A stretch of DNA of 64,000 nt from Phycicoccus endophyticus (lineage in GTDB: Bacteria > Actinomycetota > Actinomycetes > Actinomycetales > Dermatophilaceae). Shown in pieces: positions 18,206 to 26,207 of this stretch. A model generated the notes under the pieces. The model was given only the letters and a program-made list of their open reading frames with translations, did no database searches and was not told the DNA's origin. A program made the translations under genes and the position numbers. The stretch spans positions 62,001 to 126,000 of the forward strand of contig NZ_JAANCN010000002.1 in NCBI RefSeq assembly GCF_011326735.1. The letters run 5' to 3'. The first letter of the stretch is position 1. Each line of letters starts with the position of its first letter.

Positions 18206-19417
18206 ATGGCCTACGACGTCGCTCGCATCCGGTCGCACTTCCCCTCCCTGGCCGAGGGGGCGGCGCACTTCGACGGCCCCGGAGGCAGCCAGGTGCCGGA
18301 CGTCGTCGGCGAGGCCGTCGCCCGGACACTGACCTCGGCGATCTCCAACCGGGGCACGGTGACCGCCTCCGAGCGCCGCGCCGAGCAGGTGGTCACCGAG
18401 TGCCGTGCCGCGGTCGCCGACCTGCTGGGCGCCGACCCCCGGGGCGTCGTGTTCGGACGCAGTGCGACCGCCCTGACCTACGACGTCGGGCGCGCCCTCG
18501 CGGCGCAGTGGGGCCCGGGCGACGAGGTCGTCGTCACCCGGCTGGACCACGACGCGAACATCCGGCCGTGGGTGCAGCTGGCCGCCGCCGCCGGGGCGAG
18601 CGTGCGCTGGGTCGACTTCGACCCCGAGACCGGCGAGCTGCCCACCGCGGCCGTCGAGGAGGCGCTGACGCCGCGGACCCGCCTCGTCGCGACGACCGCG
18701 GCGGCCAACCTCATCGGCACCCGCCCGGACACCGCGGCGATCTCGCGAGCGGCGCACGCCGTCGGGGCCGTGCACTGGGTCGACGGCGTGCACGCCACCG
18801 CGCACGTCCCGGTCGACGTCGAGGCCGTCGGCGCCGACGTGTGGACCTGCTCGCCGTACAAGTTCCTCGGCCCGCACTGCGGGGTGCTCGCCGCCGACCC
18901 GGGCTGGCTGGAGACCCTCCACCCGGACAAGCTGCTCCCGTCGCCGGAGGTGGTGCCGGAGCGCTTCGAGCTCGGCACCCTCCCCTACGAGCTCATGGCG
19001 GGCACGACCGCCGCCGTCGACCTGCTCGCCCGGCTCGACGACCTCGACGCGCCGGTGACCCCCGAGAACCGGCGGGCCCGGCTGCGGGCCTCCGTCGCGG
19101 CGCTGGAGGAGCACGAGGAGCGGCTGCTCGGCGTGCTCGAGCCGGCGCTGCGCGACCGTCCCGGTGTGCGGGTCTTCTCCAACGCCGCCCGGCGCACGCC
19201 GACGCTGCTGTTCACCCTGGCCGGGCACGACCCGCAGGAGGTGCGCCGAGCGCTGGCCGCCCGCGGCGTCAACGCCCCCGCGGGCAGCTTCTACGCCGTC
19301 GAGTGCTCGCGCCACCTCGGCCTCGGTGACGCCGGCGGGGTGCGGGTCGGGCTCGCGCCGTACACGGACGCCGAGGACGTCGACCGGCTGCTCACCGCCC
19401 TCGACGCCACGGGCTGA
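18206..19417 (+). CDS. Cysteine desulfurase-like PLP enzyme (class V aminotransferase fold)
   Basis: The 403-aa PLP enzyme belongs to the cysteine desulfurase-like subgroup related to SufS/CsdA. It shows the DGPGGSQVP start motif, LDHDANIRPWVQLA, VHWVDGVHATAHVPVDVEAVG with the PLP-binding Asp, and the Schiff-base lysine in CSPYKFLGPHCG near residue 223. Near the C-terminus, YAVECSRHLGL places a Cys where sulfurases carry the catalytic one. It stands alone, without suf/isc partners, so its substrate is open. ATG 18206 lies 6 nt after GAGGAT; upstream in-frame codons lack a signal. Confidence 0.85.
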   Translation: MAYDVARIRSHFPSLAEGAAHFDGPGGSQVPDVVGEAVARTLTSAISNRGTVTASERRAEQVVTECRAAVADLLGADPRGVVFGRSATALTYDVGRALAAQWGPGDEVVVTRLDHDANIRPWVQLAAAAGASVRWVDFDPETGELPTAAVEEALTPRTRLVATTAAANLIGTRPDTAAISRAAHAVGAVHWVDGVHATAHVPVDVEAVGADVWTCSPYKFLGPHCGVLAADPGWLETLHPDKLLPSPEVVPERFELGTLPYELMAGTTAAVDLLARLDDLDAPVTPENRRARLRASVAALEEHEERLLGVLEPALRDRPGVRVFSNAARRTPTLLFTLAGHDPQEVRRALAARGVNAPAGSFYAVECSRHLGLGDAGGVRVGLAPYTDAEDVDRLLTALDATG

Positions 19418-19448
19418 GCACGCGGCCGGGTGTGACAGCATCGGCCGT

Positions 19449-20504
19449 ATGGTCGCGCTGCTCGAGCCGCTCGAGGCGCCGGTGGACCCGGTGGACGCCC
19501 TGCGCCGCATCGCGTTCCTGCTCGAGCGCACCCGGGCGGGCACCTACCGGGTCGAGGCGTTCCGCAACGCGGTGAAGACCGTGCGCGCCCTCGACCCGGG
19601 CGAGCTCGCCGAGCGCGCGGACGCGGGCACGCTCCAGGACCTCGACGGCATCGGGAAGTCCACGGCCGGCGTCATCGCGGAGGCGGTCGCCGGTGACCTA
19701 CCCGGCTACCTCGGCTCGCTCCAGGACAAGGCCGGCGGCCCGCTCGTCGACGGCGGCGAGGAGCTCTACGCCGCGCTGCGCGGGGACTGCCACCTGCACT
19801 CGGACTGGAGCGACGGCGGCTCGCCCATCGACGAGATGGTGCTCACCGGTGTCGAGCTCGGGCACGAGTGGATGGTCCTCACCGACCACAGCCCCCAGCT
19901 GCGCGTCGCCAACGGCCTCTCGGTCGAGCGGCTGCGCCGTCAGCTGAAGATCGTCGACGGCGTGAACCGTTCGCTCGCCGGCCGGTTCACCCTGCTCAAG
20001 GGCATCGAGGTCGACATCCTCGACGACGGCTCGCTCGACCAGACCGACGAGATGCTCGGCCGGCTCGACCTCGTCACGGCCTCGGTGCACAGCAAGCTGC
20101 GGATGAACGCCGGGCCGATGACCACGCGGATGGTGGCGGCCGTGAGCAACCCCCGCGTCAACGTCCTCGGGCACTGCACCGGGCGGCTCGTCACCGGCTC
20201 CCGGGGCACCCGCCCGCCCTCGGAGTTCGACGCGCGCGCGGTCTTCGAGGCCTGCGCCGAGCACGACACCGCCGTCGAGATCAACAGCCGCCCCGAACGC
20301 TGCGACCCGCCCGACGACCTCGTCGAGCTCGCCCTCGACCTCGGCTGCCTGTTCAGCATCGACTCCGACGCGCACGCCCCGGGCCAGCTGGACATGAAGG
20401 CCTACGGGTGCGAGCGGGCGGAGCGGCTCGGGGTGCCGGCGGAGCGCGTCGTGACGACCTGGGAGGTCGACCGCGTCCGCGCGTGGGCGGCCGGCGACGG
20501 GTAG
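19449..20504 (+). CDS. PHP domain protein with N-terminal helix-hairpin-helix (PolX-like)
   Basis: The 351-aa protein combines an N-terminal DNA-binding HhH region like that of family X polymerases (FRNAVKTVRAL, then LDGIGKSTAGVIAEA near residue 60) with a PHP phosphoesterase domain. The metal motifs are GDCHLHSDWSDGG (near residue 115), VLTDHSP, KGIEVDIL, SVHSKL, LGHCTGRL and SIDSDAHAPG, so all ligands look intact. The polymerase catalytic core is absent. This stand-alone HhH-PHP form is common in actinobacteria; its substrate is unknown. ATG 19449 follows CAGCAT by 7 nt. Confidence 0.87.
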   Translation: MVALLEPLEAPVDPVDALRRIAFLLERTRAGTYRVEAFRNAVKTVRALDPGELAERADAGTLQDLDGIGKSTAGVIAEAVAGDLPGYLGSLQDKAGGPLVDGGEELYAALRGDCHLHSDWSDGGSPIDEMVLTGVELGHEWMVLTDHSPQLRVANGLSVERLRRQLKIVDGVNRSLAGRFTLLKGIEVDILDDGSLDQTDEMLGRLDLVTASVHSKLRMNAGPMTTRMVAAVSNPRVNVLGHCTGRLVTGSRGTRPPSEFDARAVFEACAEHDTAVEINSRPERCDPPDDLVELALDLGCLFSIDSDAHAPGQLDMKAYGCERAERLGVPAERVVTTWEVDRVRAWAAGDG

Positions 20505-20542
20505 CGGATCAGGCGGTCCGCCGGCCCGTCCCGAGGTCGAAT

Positions 20543-20587
20543 CATTGAATCAATGTATTGACACAATGTTTCATTGAGGGACATGCT
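20543..20587 (+). promoter_or_regulatory. Promoter with 26-bp palindromic operator for the YtrA-type regulator
   Basis: An imperfect palindrome spans 20543-20568: outer arms CATTG/CAATG and a perfect inner TCAATGTATTGA (20550-20561). A further half-site CATTG lies at 20572-20576. The -35 TTGACA (20558-20563) is inside the palindrome; CATGCT (20582-20587, spacer 18) is the best -10. Binding here would block RNA polymerase, giving autoregulation of the two-gene unit. The site is strikingly AT-rich against its surroundings. Confidence 0.7.
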
Positions 20588-20625
20588 GGGGCCGTACCCG
20601 TTCCCGTCTGCGTGAGGAGCATCCG

Positions 20626-21543
20626 ATGAGCCTCCTGGCCCTGGTCGTCCTGCCCGTGTCGTTCGCCCTCGTCCTCGGGGTGCTGCTCGTCGGCCTCCTC
20701 ACCGGGGTCACCGCCGGTCTCCCCCGGGCGTCCGACGACGTCGGCCGCGCCGCCCGCCGACGCGTCCATCTCGCCACGGGCGCCACGGTCCTCGTCTCGA
20801 TGGTCCTCGGGGGTCTCGCCCTCCGAGTCGCCGACGACCGCGCCCTGGCCGTCACGCCGCTGGCGATCGCCACCCTCGTCGTCCTCGCCGCGACGGTCCT
20901 CGAACGCACGTGGCCCCGGCCGTCGGGCACCCTCCGCACGGCGGGGATCCGGCCCCGGCCGGAACCACCGCGCCTGCTCCACCGCCTGTGGTGGGGCGCC
21001 ACCTGGTCGCTTGCCGGAGTATGCGTCGGCGGCACCCTGCTCGCCGGCCCCGACGGGCGCAGCGTCGGGGCCGAGTGGGCCACCGGATCCTCGGCCAGCT
21101 CGCCGTTCCCGGGGGCGCGGTACGCCGCCCCGATCCTCGCCGCCCTCCTGCTCTGCGTCCTGGTGACCTCGTGGGGGCTGCGCACGGTCGAGCACCGGCC
21201 GGCGCTCGATGCCGAGCACGCGCAGCTCGACCGGGCGGCCCGCGTCGCGAGCACCGCTCGACTGCTGCGGGTCAGCACGGTCGGGACACTCCTCACCCTG
21301 GCGGGCACCGCGTTCGTCGCGAGCTCCTCCCTCCGGTCGCTCGCCGAGTCCCTCCGCAACAACGGCGCACCGATCCCCGGGCAGGCTCCGTTCGACTGGC
21401 GGCAGCACCTCGCCGTCACCCTCCTCGTGGTCGCCGTCCTCGCCCTCGGCCTCGCGGTCGTGGCCCTCGTCTCGGCCCCGACCCGCCGGGACGAGGCGCA
21501 GCCGCGGCCTCGAGCATCGGCGCCGGGCGTCGTCGCGCGATGA
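20626..21543 (+). CDS. Membrane protein of unknown function, paired with a GntR regulator
   Basis: A 305-aa protein I do not recognise. It has five or six hydrophobic segments: two at residues 1-30 and 50-70, one near 75-92, one near 125-142, then 165-185, 215-235 and 265-290, separated by Arg-rich cytoplasmic loops. No catalytic motif is visible. It has GAGGAG 7 nt before ATG 20626. It overlaps the downstream YtrA-type regulator (ATGA) and shares its operator, so it is the probable regulated target, in the way ytr and similar operons join a regulator to membrane proteins. Confidence 0.75.
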   Translation: MSLLALVVLPVSFALVLGVLLVGLLTGVTAGLPRASDDVGRAARRRVHLATGATVLVSMVLGGLALRVADDRALAVTPLAIATLVVLAATVLERTWPRPSGTLRTAGIRPRPEPPRLLHRLWWGATWSLAGVCVGGTLLAGPDGRSVGAEWATGSSASSPFPGARYAAPILAALLLCVLVTSWGLRTVEHRPALDAEHAQLDRAARVASTARLLRVSTVGTLLTLAGTAFVASSSLRSLAESLRNNGAPIPGQAPFDWRQHLAVTLLVVAVLALGLAVVALVSAPTRRDEAQPRPRASAPGVVAR

Positions 21544-21923
21544 CCACACTGACCGTCGACCTCGGCGCCGCGGAGCCGCCGTACGAGCAGCTGCGGGCGC
21601 AGGTCGCCGGGCACATCGCGACCGGGGCCCTCGGCCCCGGCGACCGGCTCCCGACCATCCGCGCCCTCGCGGGGGACCTCGGGGTGGCCACCGGGACGGT
21701 GGCCCGGGCCTACCGCGAGCTCGAGTCGGCCGGTCTGGTCACGACGCGCCGCCGGACCGGCACCGTCGTCGCCGCCGGCGTGCCCGCCGCCGACGACGCC
21801 GTGCGGCGCGCGGCCCGCGACCTCGCCGGGCTCGCGCGGCGCGAAGGGCTGAGCGAGGTCGAGACGATCGACCTCGTCCGGGCCGCGCTGCGCGGGGCTC
21901 CCGGGCCCCTTCCCGGGCGCTGA
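21540..21923 (+). CDS. GntR family transcriptional regulator, YtrA subfamily
   Basis: A 127-aa regulator with an N-terminal winged helix-turn-helix (PPYEQLRAQVAGHIATGAL, then GDRLPTIRALAGDLGVATG and VARAYRELESAGLV) and only a short helical tail, as in the YtrA subgroup, which lacks a large effector domain. ATG 21540 overlaps the membrane-protein stop as ATGA. It probably represses its own operon by binding the palindrome at 20543-20568. The effector is unknown; YtrA members often respond to cell-envelope stress. Confidence 0.9.
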   Translation: MTTLTVDLGAAEPPYEQLRAQVAGHIATGALGPGDRLPTIRALAGDLGVATGTVARAYRELESAGLVTTRRRTGTVVAAGVPAADDAVRRAARDLAGLARREGLSEVETIDLVRAALRGAPGPLPGR

Positions 21924-21942
21924 CGCGGGGCGGGACCCGGTT

Positions 21943-21971
21943 TTGGCGGCGGACGCGGCGTCCCCTATGCT
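21943..21971 (+). promoter_or_regulatory. Promoter of the tRNA-Glu/Asp/Phe cluster
   Basis: TTGGCG (21943-21948), 17-bp spacer, TATGCT (21966-21971): a good housekeeping sigma match about 60 bp before the first tRNA and the only one seen in this gap. Confidence 0.6.
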
Positions 21972-22037
21972 TTCCGAGTCCTCGACGGATCCGAGCGCCG
22001 ACGGTCCGCGCGACGTGGAGGGTTCGACGAGAGTCGG

Positions 22038-22110
22038 GTCCCCATCGTCTAGCGGCCCAGGACCCCGCCCTTTCACGGCGGTAGCACGGGTTCGAATCCC
22101 GTTGGGGATA
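22038..22110 (+). tRNA. tRNA-Glu (anticodon TTC)
   Basis: 73-nt cloverleaf. Acceptor GTCCCCA pairs with TGGGGAT (one G-U pair). The anticodon loop is CTTTCAC with anticodon TTC. The T-loop arm contains GGTTCGAATCC. CCA is not encoded. First gene of a three-tRNA cluster. Confidence 0.95.
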
Positions 22111-22127
22111 CGGTCTTGCACAGCCAA

Positions 22128-22201
22128 GGCCCCGTAGCGCAGTTGGTTAGCGCGCCGCCCTGTCACGGCGGAGGTCGCGGGTTCGAGTCCCGTCGGGGTC
22201 G
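22128..22201 (+). tRNA. tRNA-Asp (anticodon GTC)
   Basis: 74-nt cloverleaf. Acceptor GGCCCCG pairs with CGGGGTC. The anticodon stem GCCGCCCTGTCACGGCGG carries GTC, and the T arm contains GGTTCGAGTCC. It lies 17 nt after tRNA-Glu and is presumably co-transcribed. Confidence 0.95.
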
Positions 22202-22246
22202 CTCCTCCACGCATGCGCCGCTTCGGCGGCCGCGTCGTGCGGGTCC

Positions 22247-22320
22247 GGCCAGGTAGCTCAGTTGGTACGAGCGTCCGACTGAAAATCGGAAGGTCGGCGG
22301 TTCGACCCCGCCCCTGGCCA
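22247..22320 (+). tRNA. tRNA-Phe (anticodon GAA)
   Basis: 74-nt cloverleaf. Acceptor GGCCAGG pairs with CCTGGCC. The anticodon stem-loop CCGACTGAAAATCGG carries GAA, and the T arm contains GGTTCGACCCC. The discriminator A at 22320 is 1 nt from the stop codon of the convergent dehydrogenase gene. Confidence 0.95.
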
Positions 22321-22321
22321 C

Positions 22322-23335
22322 TCAGAAGGTCACGACGACCTTGTCGGCGGCGCCGGGGGTGGCGGCAAGGGTCAGCGCCTCGAGGGCGCGCTCGAACGGC
22401 AGCGTGTGGCTGATGATCCGCGCGTACCGCTCCCAGTGCTCGATGATCGCGTCGGTCACCTCGAAGATCTCGCTCGGGTACCCCATCGCCAGCCGGATGT
22501 CGACCTCCGCGGCCAGCACCTGGGCGAAGTCGACGGGCACCGGCTCCTTGTGCACGGCGGGGATGCACAGCACCGCGCGGTGCTTGGCGGCCCGCAGGGC
22601 GTCCTGCACCACCGCCGGCACCCCGGCCGCGTCGAGGTAGACGTCGGTGCCGGCCTTCCCGGCGTGACCGAGGGCGTCGGTCGCCTCGCCGTGCAGCTCG
22701 CGCAGCCGGGCGACGACGTCCTCCTCGTCGGAGCGGACCACGGCGTCGGCTCCGACCGCCAGGGCCTTCTCGAGCCGCGAGGGCTGCACGTCGGCGACGA
22801 CCACGTGCCCCACACCGAGGCTCTTGAGGCTGAGGACGGCGCCGAGGCCGATCGGCCCGGCACCGAAGACCGCCGCGGTGTCTCCCTCAGCGGCGCCGGA
22901 GCGGCGCACCGCATGGTGGGCGACCGCCATCGGCTCGTTGAGTGCCGCGACCTCCCAGGGGATGTGCTCGGGGATGACCCGCAGCTGCACCCCGGGCGCG
23001 GCGTCCTCGACGAGGACGTACTCGGACAGGGCGCCCTGCGCCCCGCCGCTGCCGAGCAGCCCGTCACGCAGGCGCATCGTGTCGACGACGACGTGGTCGC
23101 CGACCTGGAGGCCCGTCACCTGCGAGCCCACCTCGACGACCTCGGCGGCCGGCTCGTGACCGAGCGGCGTGGCCCCCTGACGGGGAGGGATGCCGCCGAC
23201 GTGGGTGTAGAAGGCGTCGGACCCGCAGATCCCACAGGCCCTCATGGCGAGCAGGACGTCGCGAGGGCCGGCGACGGGCGGGTCGACCTCGACCCACTCG
23301 ACGCGGTCGGGGCCGGTGACGCGGACGGACCTCAT
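22322..23335 (-). CDS. Zinc-dependent alcohol dehydrogenase family protein (MDR)
   Basis: Medium-chain NAD(P)-dependent dehydrogenase of 337 aa. The catalytic-zinc motif CGICGSD is near residue 36 and GHEPAAEVVEVG near 60; the Rossmann motif VFGAGPIGLGAVL is near residue 165. The structural-zinc four-cysteine loop is not visible. It resembles threonine/sorbitol dehydrogenase-type enzymes, but the substrate is unresolved. ATG 23335 has AGGAGG 5 nt upstream. It is divergent from a TetR gene across a palindrome, so probably controlled by it. It converges on tRNA-Phe with a 1-nt gap. Confidence 0.88.
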   Translation of the reverse strand: MRSVRVTGPDRVEWVEVDPPVAGPRDVLLAMRACGICGSDAFYTHVGGIPPRQGATPLGHEPAAEVVEVGSQVTGLQVGDHVVVDTMRLRDGLLGSGGAQGALSEYVLVEDAAPGVQLRVIPEHIPWEVAALNEPMAVAHHAVRRSGAAEGDTAAVFGAGPIGLGAVLSLKSLGVGHVVVADVQPSRLEKALAVGADAVVRSDEEDVVARLRELHGEATDALGHAGKAGTDVYLDAAGVPAVVQDALRAAKHRAVLCIPAVHKEPVPVDFAQVLAAEVDIRLAMGYPSEIFEVTDAIIEHWERYARIISHTLPFERALEALTLAATPGAADKVVVTF

Positions 23336-23350
23336 GGGGCCTCCTATACT

Positions 23351-23363
23351 TGTACTCAGTACA
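23351..23363. promoter_or_regulatory. Palindromic operator between alcohol dehydrogenase and TetR genes
   Basis: Perfect TGTACT-C-AGTACA palindrome, 16 bp before the dehydrogenase start and overlapping its likely -10 (TATAGG on the minus strand). Position and symmetry suit a TetR dimer that controls both genes. Confidence 0.6.
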
Positions 23364-23426
23364 GAAACTCTACGCGCTGCGGGTGGGAGCCCCGCCCACC
23401 GGGCCGACCGAGCACCGAGGAGCACC

Positions 23427-24038
23427 GTGAGCCGACGGACGCCGGGACGACCACCGGAGACCACGCGCGCGCAGATCCGGCACGTCGCCGTCGGCCTGTT
23501 CACCACCCACGGGTACGACCGCACGTCGATGGCCGACGTCGCGCGCGCCGTCGGGGTGAGCCGCAGCACGGTCTTCAACTACTTCCCGAGCAAGCGCGAC
23601 CTGCTCGCCCAGGACCTGCCCGACATCGAGCGTCGGGTCGTGGCCACCCTCGAGGCCGGCGAGGACCTGCCCGTCCTGCAGGCCCTCACCGCCGCCATCG
23701 TCGCCGGGGTCGCGCTCCCGCGCGCGGAGCACGACGCGATGGCAGCCCGCTGGGGCGTCGTCCGCTCCGTCGAGGAGCTGCGAGCCCACCACGCCGCCGG
23801 GGTCGAGCGGCTCTCCGCCGGGCTCGTGGGCGCCGTCCGCGCCCGGACGACCGCCGACCCCGCGCGGGTCGCCGAGGTCGTCCGCGCCCTGATCGCCGTG
23901 GCGGACTCGGTGACCCGGTCCTGGGCCGAGGAGGGCACGCCCGCGGAGGACCTGGACGTCGTCATGCGGGCCCGCCTGGCCCCGTTCGCCGAGGCACTGG
24001 CGCCTCTGCTGGAGGGCCCTCCACCGCCGCCGGTGTGA
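23427..24038 (+). CDS. TetR/AcrR family transcriptional regulator
   Basis: A 203-aa regulator with the N-terminal TetR helix-turn-helix: TRAQIRHVAVGLFTTHGYD, then TSMADVARAVGVSRSTVFNYF and PSKRDLL (residues about 12-60). The C-terminal ligand domain is generic. GTG 23427 has GAGGAG 5 nt upstream. It is divergent from the zinc alcohol dehydrogenase with a perfect palindrome between them, so it is probably the local repressor, induced by a substrate of that enzyme. Ligand unknown. Confidence 0.9.
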   Translation: MSRRTPGRPPETTRAQIRHVAVGLFTTHGYDRTSMADVARAVGVSRSTVFNYFPSKRDLLAQDLPDIERRVVATLEAGEDLPVLQALTAAIVAGVALPRAEHDAMAARWGVVRSVEELRAHHAAGVERLSAGLVGAVRARTTADPARVAEVVRALIAVADSVTRSWAEEGTPAEDLDVVMRARLAPFAEALAPLLEGPPPPPV

Positions 24039-24148
24039 GCCTGGCGACGGTCGGCAGCCGCGCCCCGTGACCGATGGGATGCTGGGGCCGGCGGGGCGTG
24101 CGCCCGCCGACCGGGCGGGCTCCAGCGTCACCGCCGGCTGGAGTGGTC

Positions 24149-24604
24149 ATGGACGCCGTGCACCCGGGGTCGACGCCGACCCGGGCCCCGTCCCGCGTGC
24201 CCGTCTCGCCCGCCGGGCACGTCGTCGGGGCCCTCGTCAACCTCGTCGTCCTCTACCTGGTCAACGTCGCACCCGGATGGCAGACGCTGCCCTTCCTCAC
24301 CGACGCCACCCCCCGGGTGCTCGGGCTGGTCAACGCCGCCCTGTGGGTGTCGGCGGCGGCCGAGGCCGTCTACGTGGTCCGGGGCACCGGCCCCGTGCGG
24401 GCGGCGGGTGAGGTCGTGACGACCCTCGTCGGGCTGGGCGCCACCTTGCGGGTGTGGGCGGTCTTCCCGTTCGAGCTCTCCGAGGGCTGGCACCTGCTCG
24501 TGCGTGGCCTGCTCGTGGTCGCCCTCGTCGGCAGCGCCATCGGCATCCTCGTGGCCCTGGGCCGGCTCGTCGGCGCGCTCGTCGGCGCGGTGGCCCGGCG
24601 CTGA
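24149..24604 (+). CDS. Small four-helix membrane protein of unknown function
   Basis: A 151-aa protein with about four hydrophobic segments (VVGALVNLVVLYLVNVA near residue 25, then near 60, 85 and 120). I do not recognise a named family with confidence; the LVVLYLVNVAPGWQTLPFLT segment resembles small actinobacterial membrane proteins of unknown role. ATG 24149 has GGAG about 6 nt upstream; GTG 24143 is an alternative. It lies 110 nt after the TetR gene and converges on the DNA ligase gene 10 nt away. Confidence 0.7.
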   Translation: MDAVHPGSTPTRAPSRVPVSPAGHVVGALVNLVVLYLVNVAPGWQTLPFLTDATPRVLGLVNAALWVSAAAEAVYVVRGTGPVRAAGEVVTTLVGLGATLRVWAVFPFELSEGWHLLVRGLLVVALVGSAIGILVALGRLVGALVGAVARR

Positions 24605-24614
24605 GCCCGCCCGC

Positions 24615-26147
24615 TCAGCCGCGAAGCGCCCGCACCGTGGCGATGGTGTCGGCCTCGTCCGGGCCCTTGTCCTCGCGGTAGCGCAGCACCCTGGCGAACC
24701 GGAGGGCGACCCCGCCCGGGTAGCGCGACGAGCGTTGCACCCCGTCGAGGGCCACCTCGACGACCTGCTCGGGGCGCACCCGCACGACGTACCCGTCGAT
24801 CGGGCCGTCGGCGAGCTCGCCGAAGCGCGCCGTCTGCCAGCGCAGCATCTCGTCGGTCATCCCCTTGAAGGTCTTGCCGACCATCACGTACCCACCGCCC
24901 TCCGGGTCGCGAGCCCCGAGGTGGATGTTCGACAGCCACCCCCGGCGCCGCCCGGAGCCCCGCTCGACGGCGAGGACGACGAGGTCGAGGGTGTGCCGGG
25001 GCTTGACCTTGACCCAGCCGCTCCCCCGCCTCCCGGCCGCGTACGGAGAGGCCGTGTCCTTGACGACGACCCCCTCGTGGCCCGCGGCGACGAGCTCGTC
25101 GAAGAAGCGCGCGGCCTCGGCCGGGTCGGCCGTGACGACCCGCGGCACGAGCAGCTGCGGGGCGAGGGCCGCCAGCACCTCGTGCCGCTCCAGTGCGGGG
25201 ACGTCGACGAGGTCACGCCCGTCGGCGTGCAGGACGTCGAAGAGGACGGTGGTCAGCGGGGCCTGCGAGCGCAGCCGCCCCACGTCGGCCGTGCTGGCCG
25301 TGCGGGCACCGGTGACCTGGAAGGGCGCCGGCCGCCCGCCGTCGAGGAGGACGATGGCCTCGCCGTCGAGGACGAGGTCGCCGCCGGGCAGCCCGGCGAC
25401 CGCCTCGACGACCTCGGGCACCCGCTCGGTGATCTCCTCGAGGCTGCGGGTGAAGACGCTCACCGCGCCGGCGACCCGGTGCACCTGGACCCGGATGCCG
25501 TCGAGCTTGCCGTCGACGAGCATCCGCTCGCCGGCGAAGGACCCCACCGCCTCGTCGGTCGTCTTGGCGGAGGCCGCGAGCATCGGCCGTAGGGGCCGCC
25601 CGACGACGAGCCCGACCTCCTCGAGCGCCGCCCGGCCCCCGCGGGCCGCGATGCCCGCCACGACATGCGTGAACCCGGCGAGCATGACGGCCCGACGCAC
25701 GACGGCGTCGGGGATCTCGAAGGCTCGCGCGAGGGCGGCCTGGACGACGCCGTCGAGCGCCCCCTGCCGGAGGTTGCCGGTGAGCAGGGCGGCGAGGAAG
25801 TGCTGCTCGTCGGCCGTCGCCCGCCCGAGCAGCGTGCCGACCTCGGCACGGCGGGCACCGGCCGACCCCTCGCCCGCGAGCGCGGCGAGCCGGTCGAAGG
25901 CGGCGTCGACGTCGGCGACCGTGAGGGAGGCCTCGGCAGCGGCCGCGGGCAGCGTGCCGAGCGAGCGGTGCCCCACCCCGAGGCGCCGCTGCGGCAGGAC
26001 GCCCGAGAGGAAGGCCACGACGGTGCCCACCTCGGCGGCGTCCGCCCGGGCGAGCAGGGCCGCGATCACCTCCGTCTTGGCGGTGCGCGAGCGCGTGGCG
26101 GCGACCTCGCGCGAGACCGCGACGAGCTCGCCGAGCGTGACGTCCAT
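24615..26147 (-). CDS. ligB: ATP-dependent DNA ligase (LigB-type)
   Basis: A 510-aa ligase with an N-terminal DNA-binding domain, nucleotidyltransferase core and OB fold. Motif I is KLDGIRVQVH (AMP-accepting Lys near residue 218), motif III LVLDGEAIV, motif IV EGVVVKD, motif V GWVKVKP, and the OB region has VGKTFKGMTDEML. Layout and size match LigB of mycobacteria and other actinobacteria, an accessory ligase beside the NAD-dependent LigA. ATG 26147 is 6 nt after CAGGAT, so leaderless. It is divergent from the HAD gene with 60 bp between starts. Confidence 0.93.
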   Translation of the reverse strand: MDVTLGELVAVSREVAATRSRTAKTEVIAALLARADAAEVGTVVAFLSGVLPQRRLGVGHRSLGTLPAAAAEASLTVADVDAAFDRLAALAGEGSAGARRAEVGTLLGRATADEQHFLAALLTGNLRQGALDGVVQAALARAFEIPDAVVRRAVMLAGFTHVVAGIAARGGRAALEEVGLVVGRPLRPMLAASAKTTDEAVGSFAGERMLVDGKLDGIRVQVHRVAGAVSVFTRSLEEITERVPEVVEAVAGLPGGDLVLDGEAIVLLDGGRPAPFQVTGARTASTADVGRLRSQAPLTTVLFDVLHADGRDLVDVPALERHEVLAALAPQLLVPRVVTADPAEAARFFDELVAAGHEGVVVKDTASPYAAGRRGSGWVKVKPRHTLDLVVLAVERGSGRRRGWLSNIHLGARDPEGGGYVMVGKTFKGMTDEMLRWQTARFGELADGPIDGYVVRVRPEQVVEVALDGVQRSSRYPGGVALRFARVLRYREDKGPDEADTIATVRALRG

Positions 26148-26207
26148 CCGGACATCCTGCCCGTCGCTCCCGACATCCCGGGCGCTCCTCGGGGTGACGA
26201 TGGGGAC

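Noticed and set aside
22247-22324. tRNA-Phe as the edge of an integrated element
   Set aside because: No integrase, no duplicated tRNA 3' end and no change in base composition on either side.
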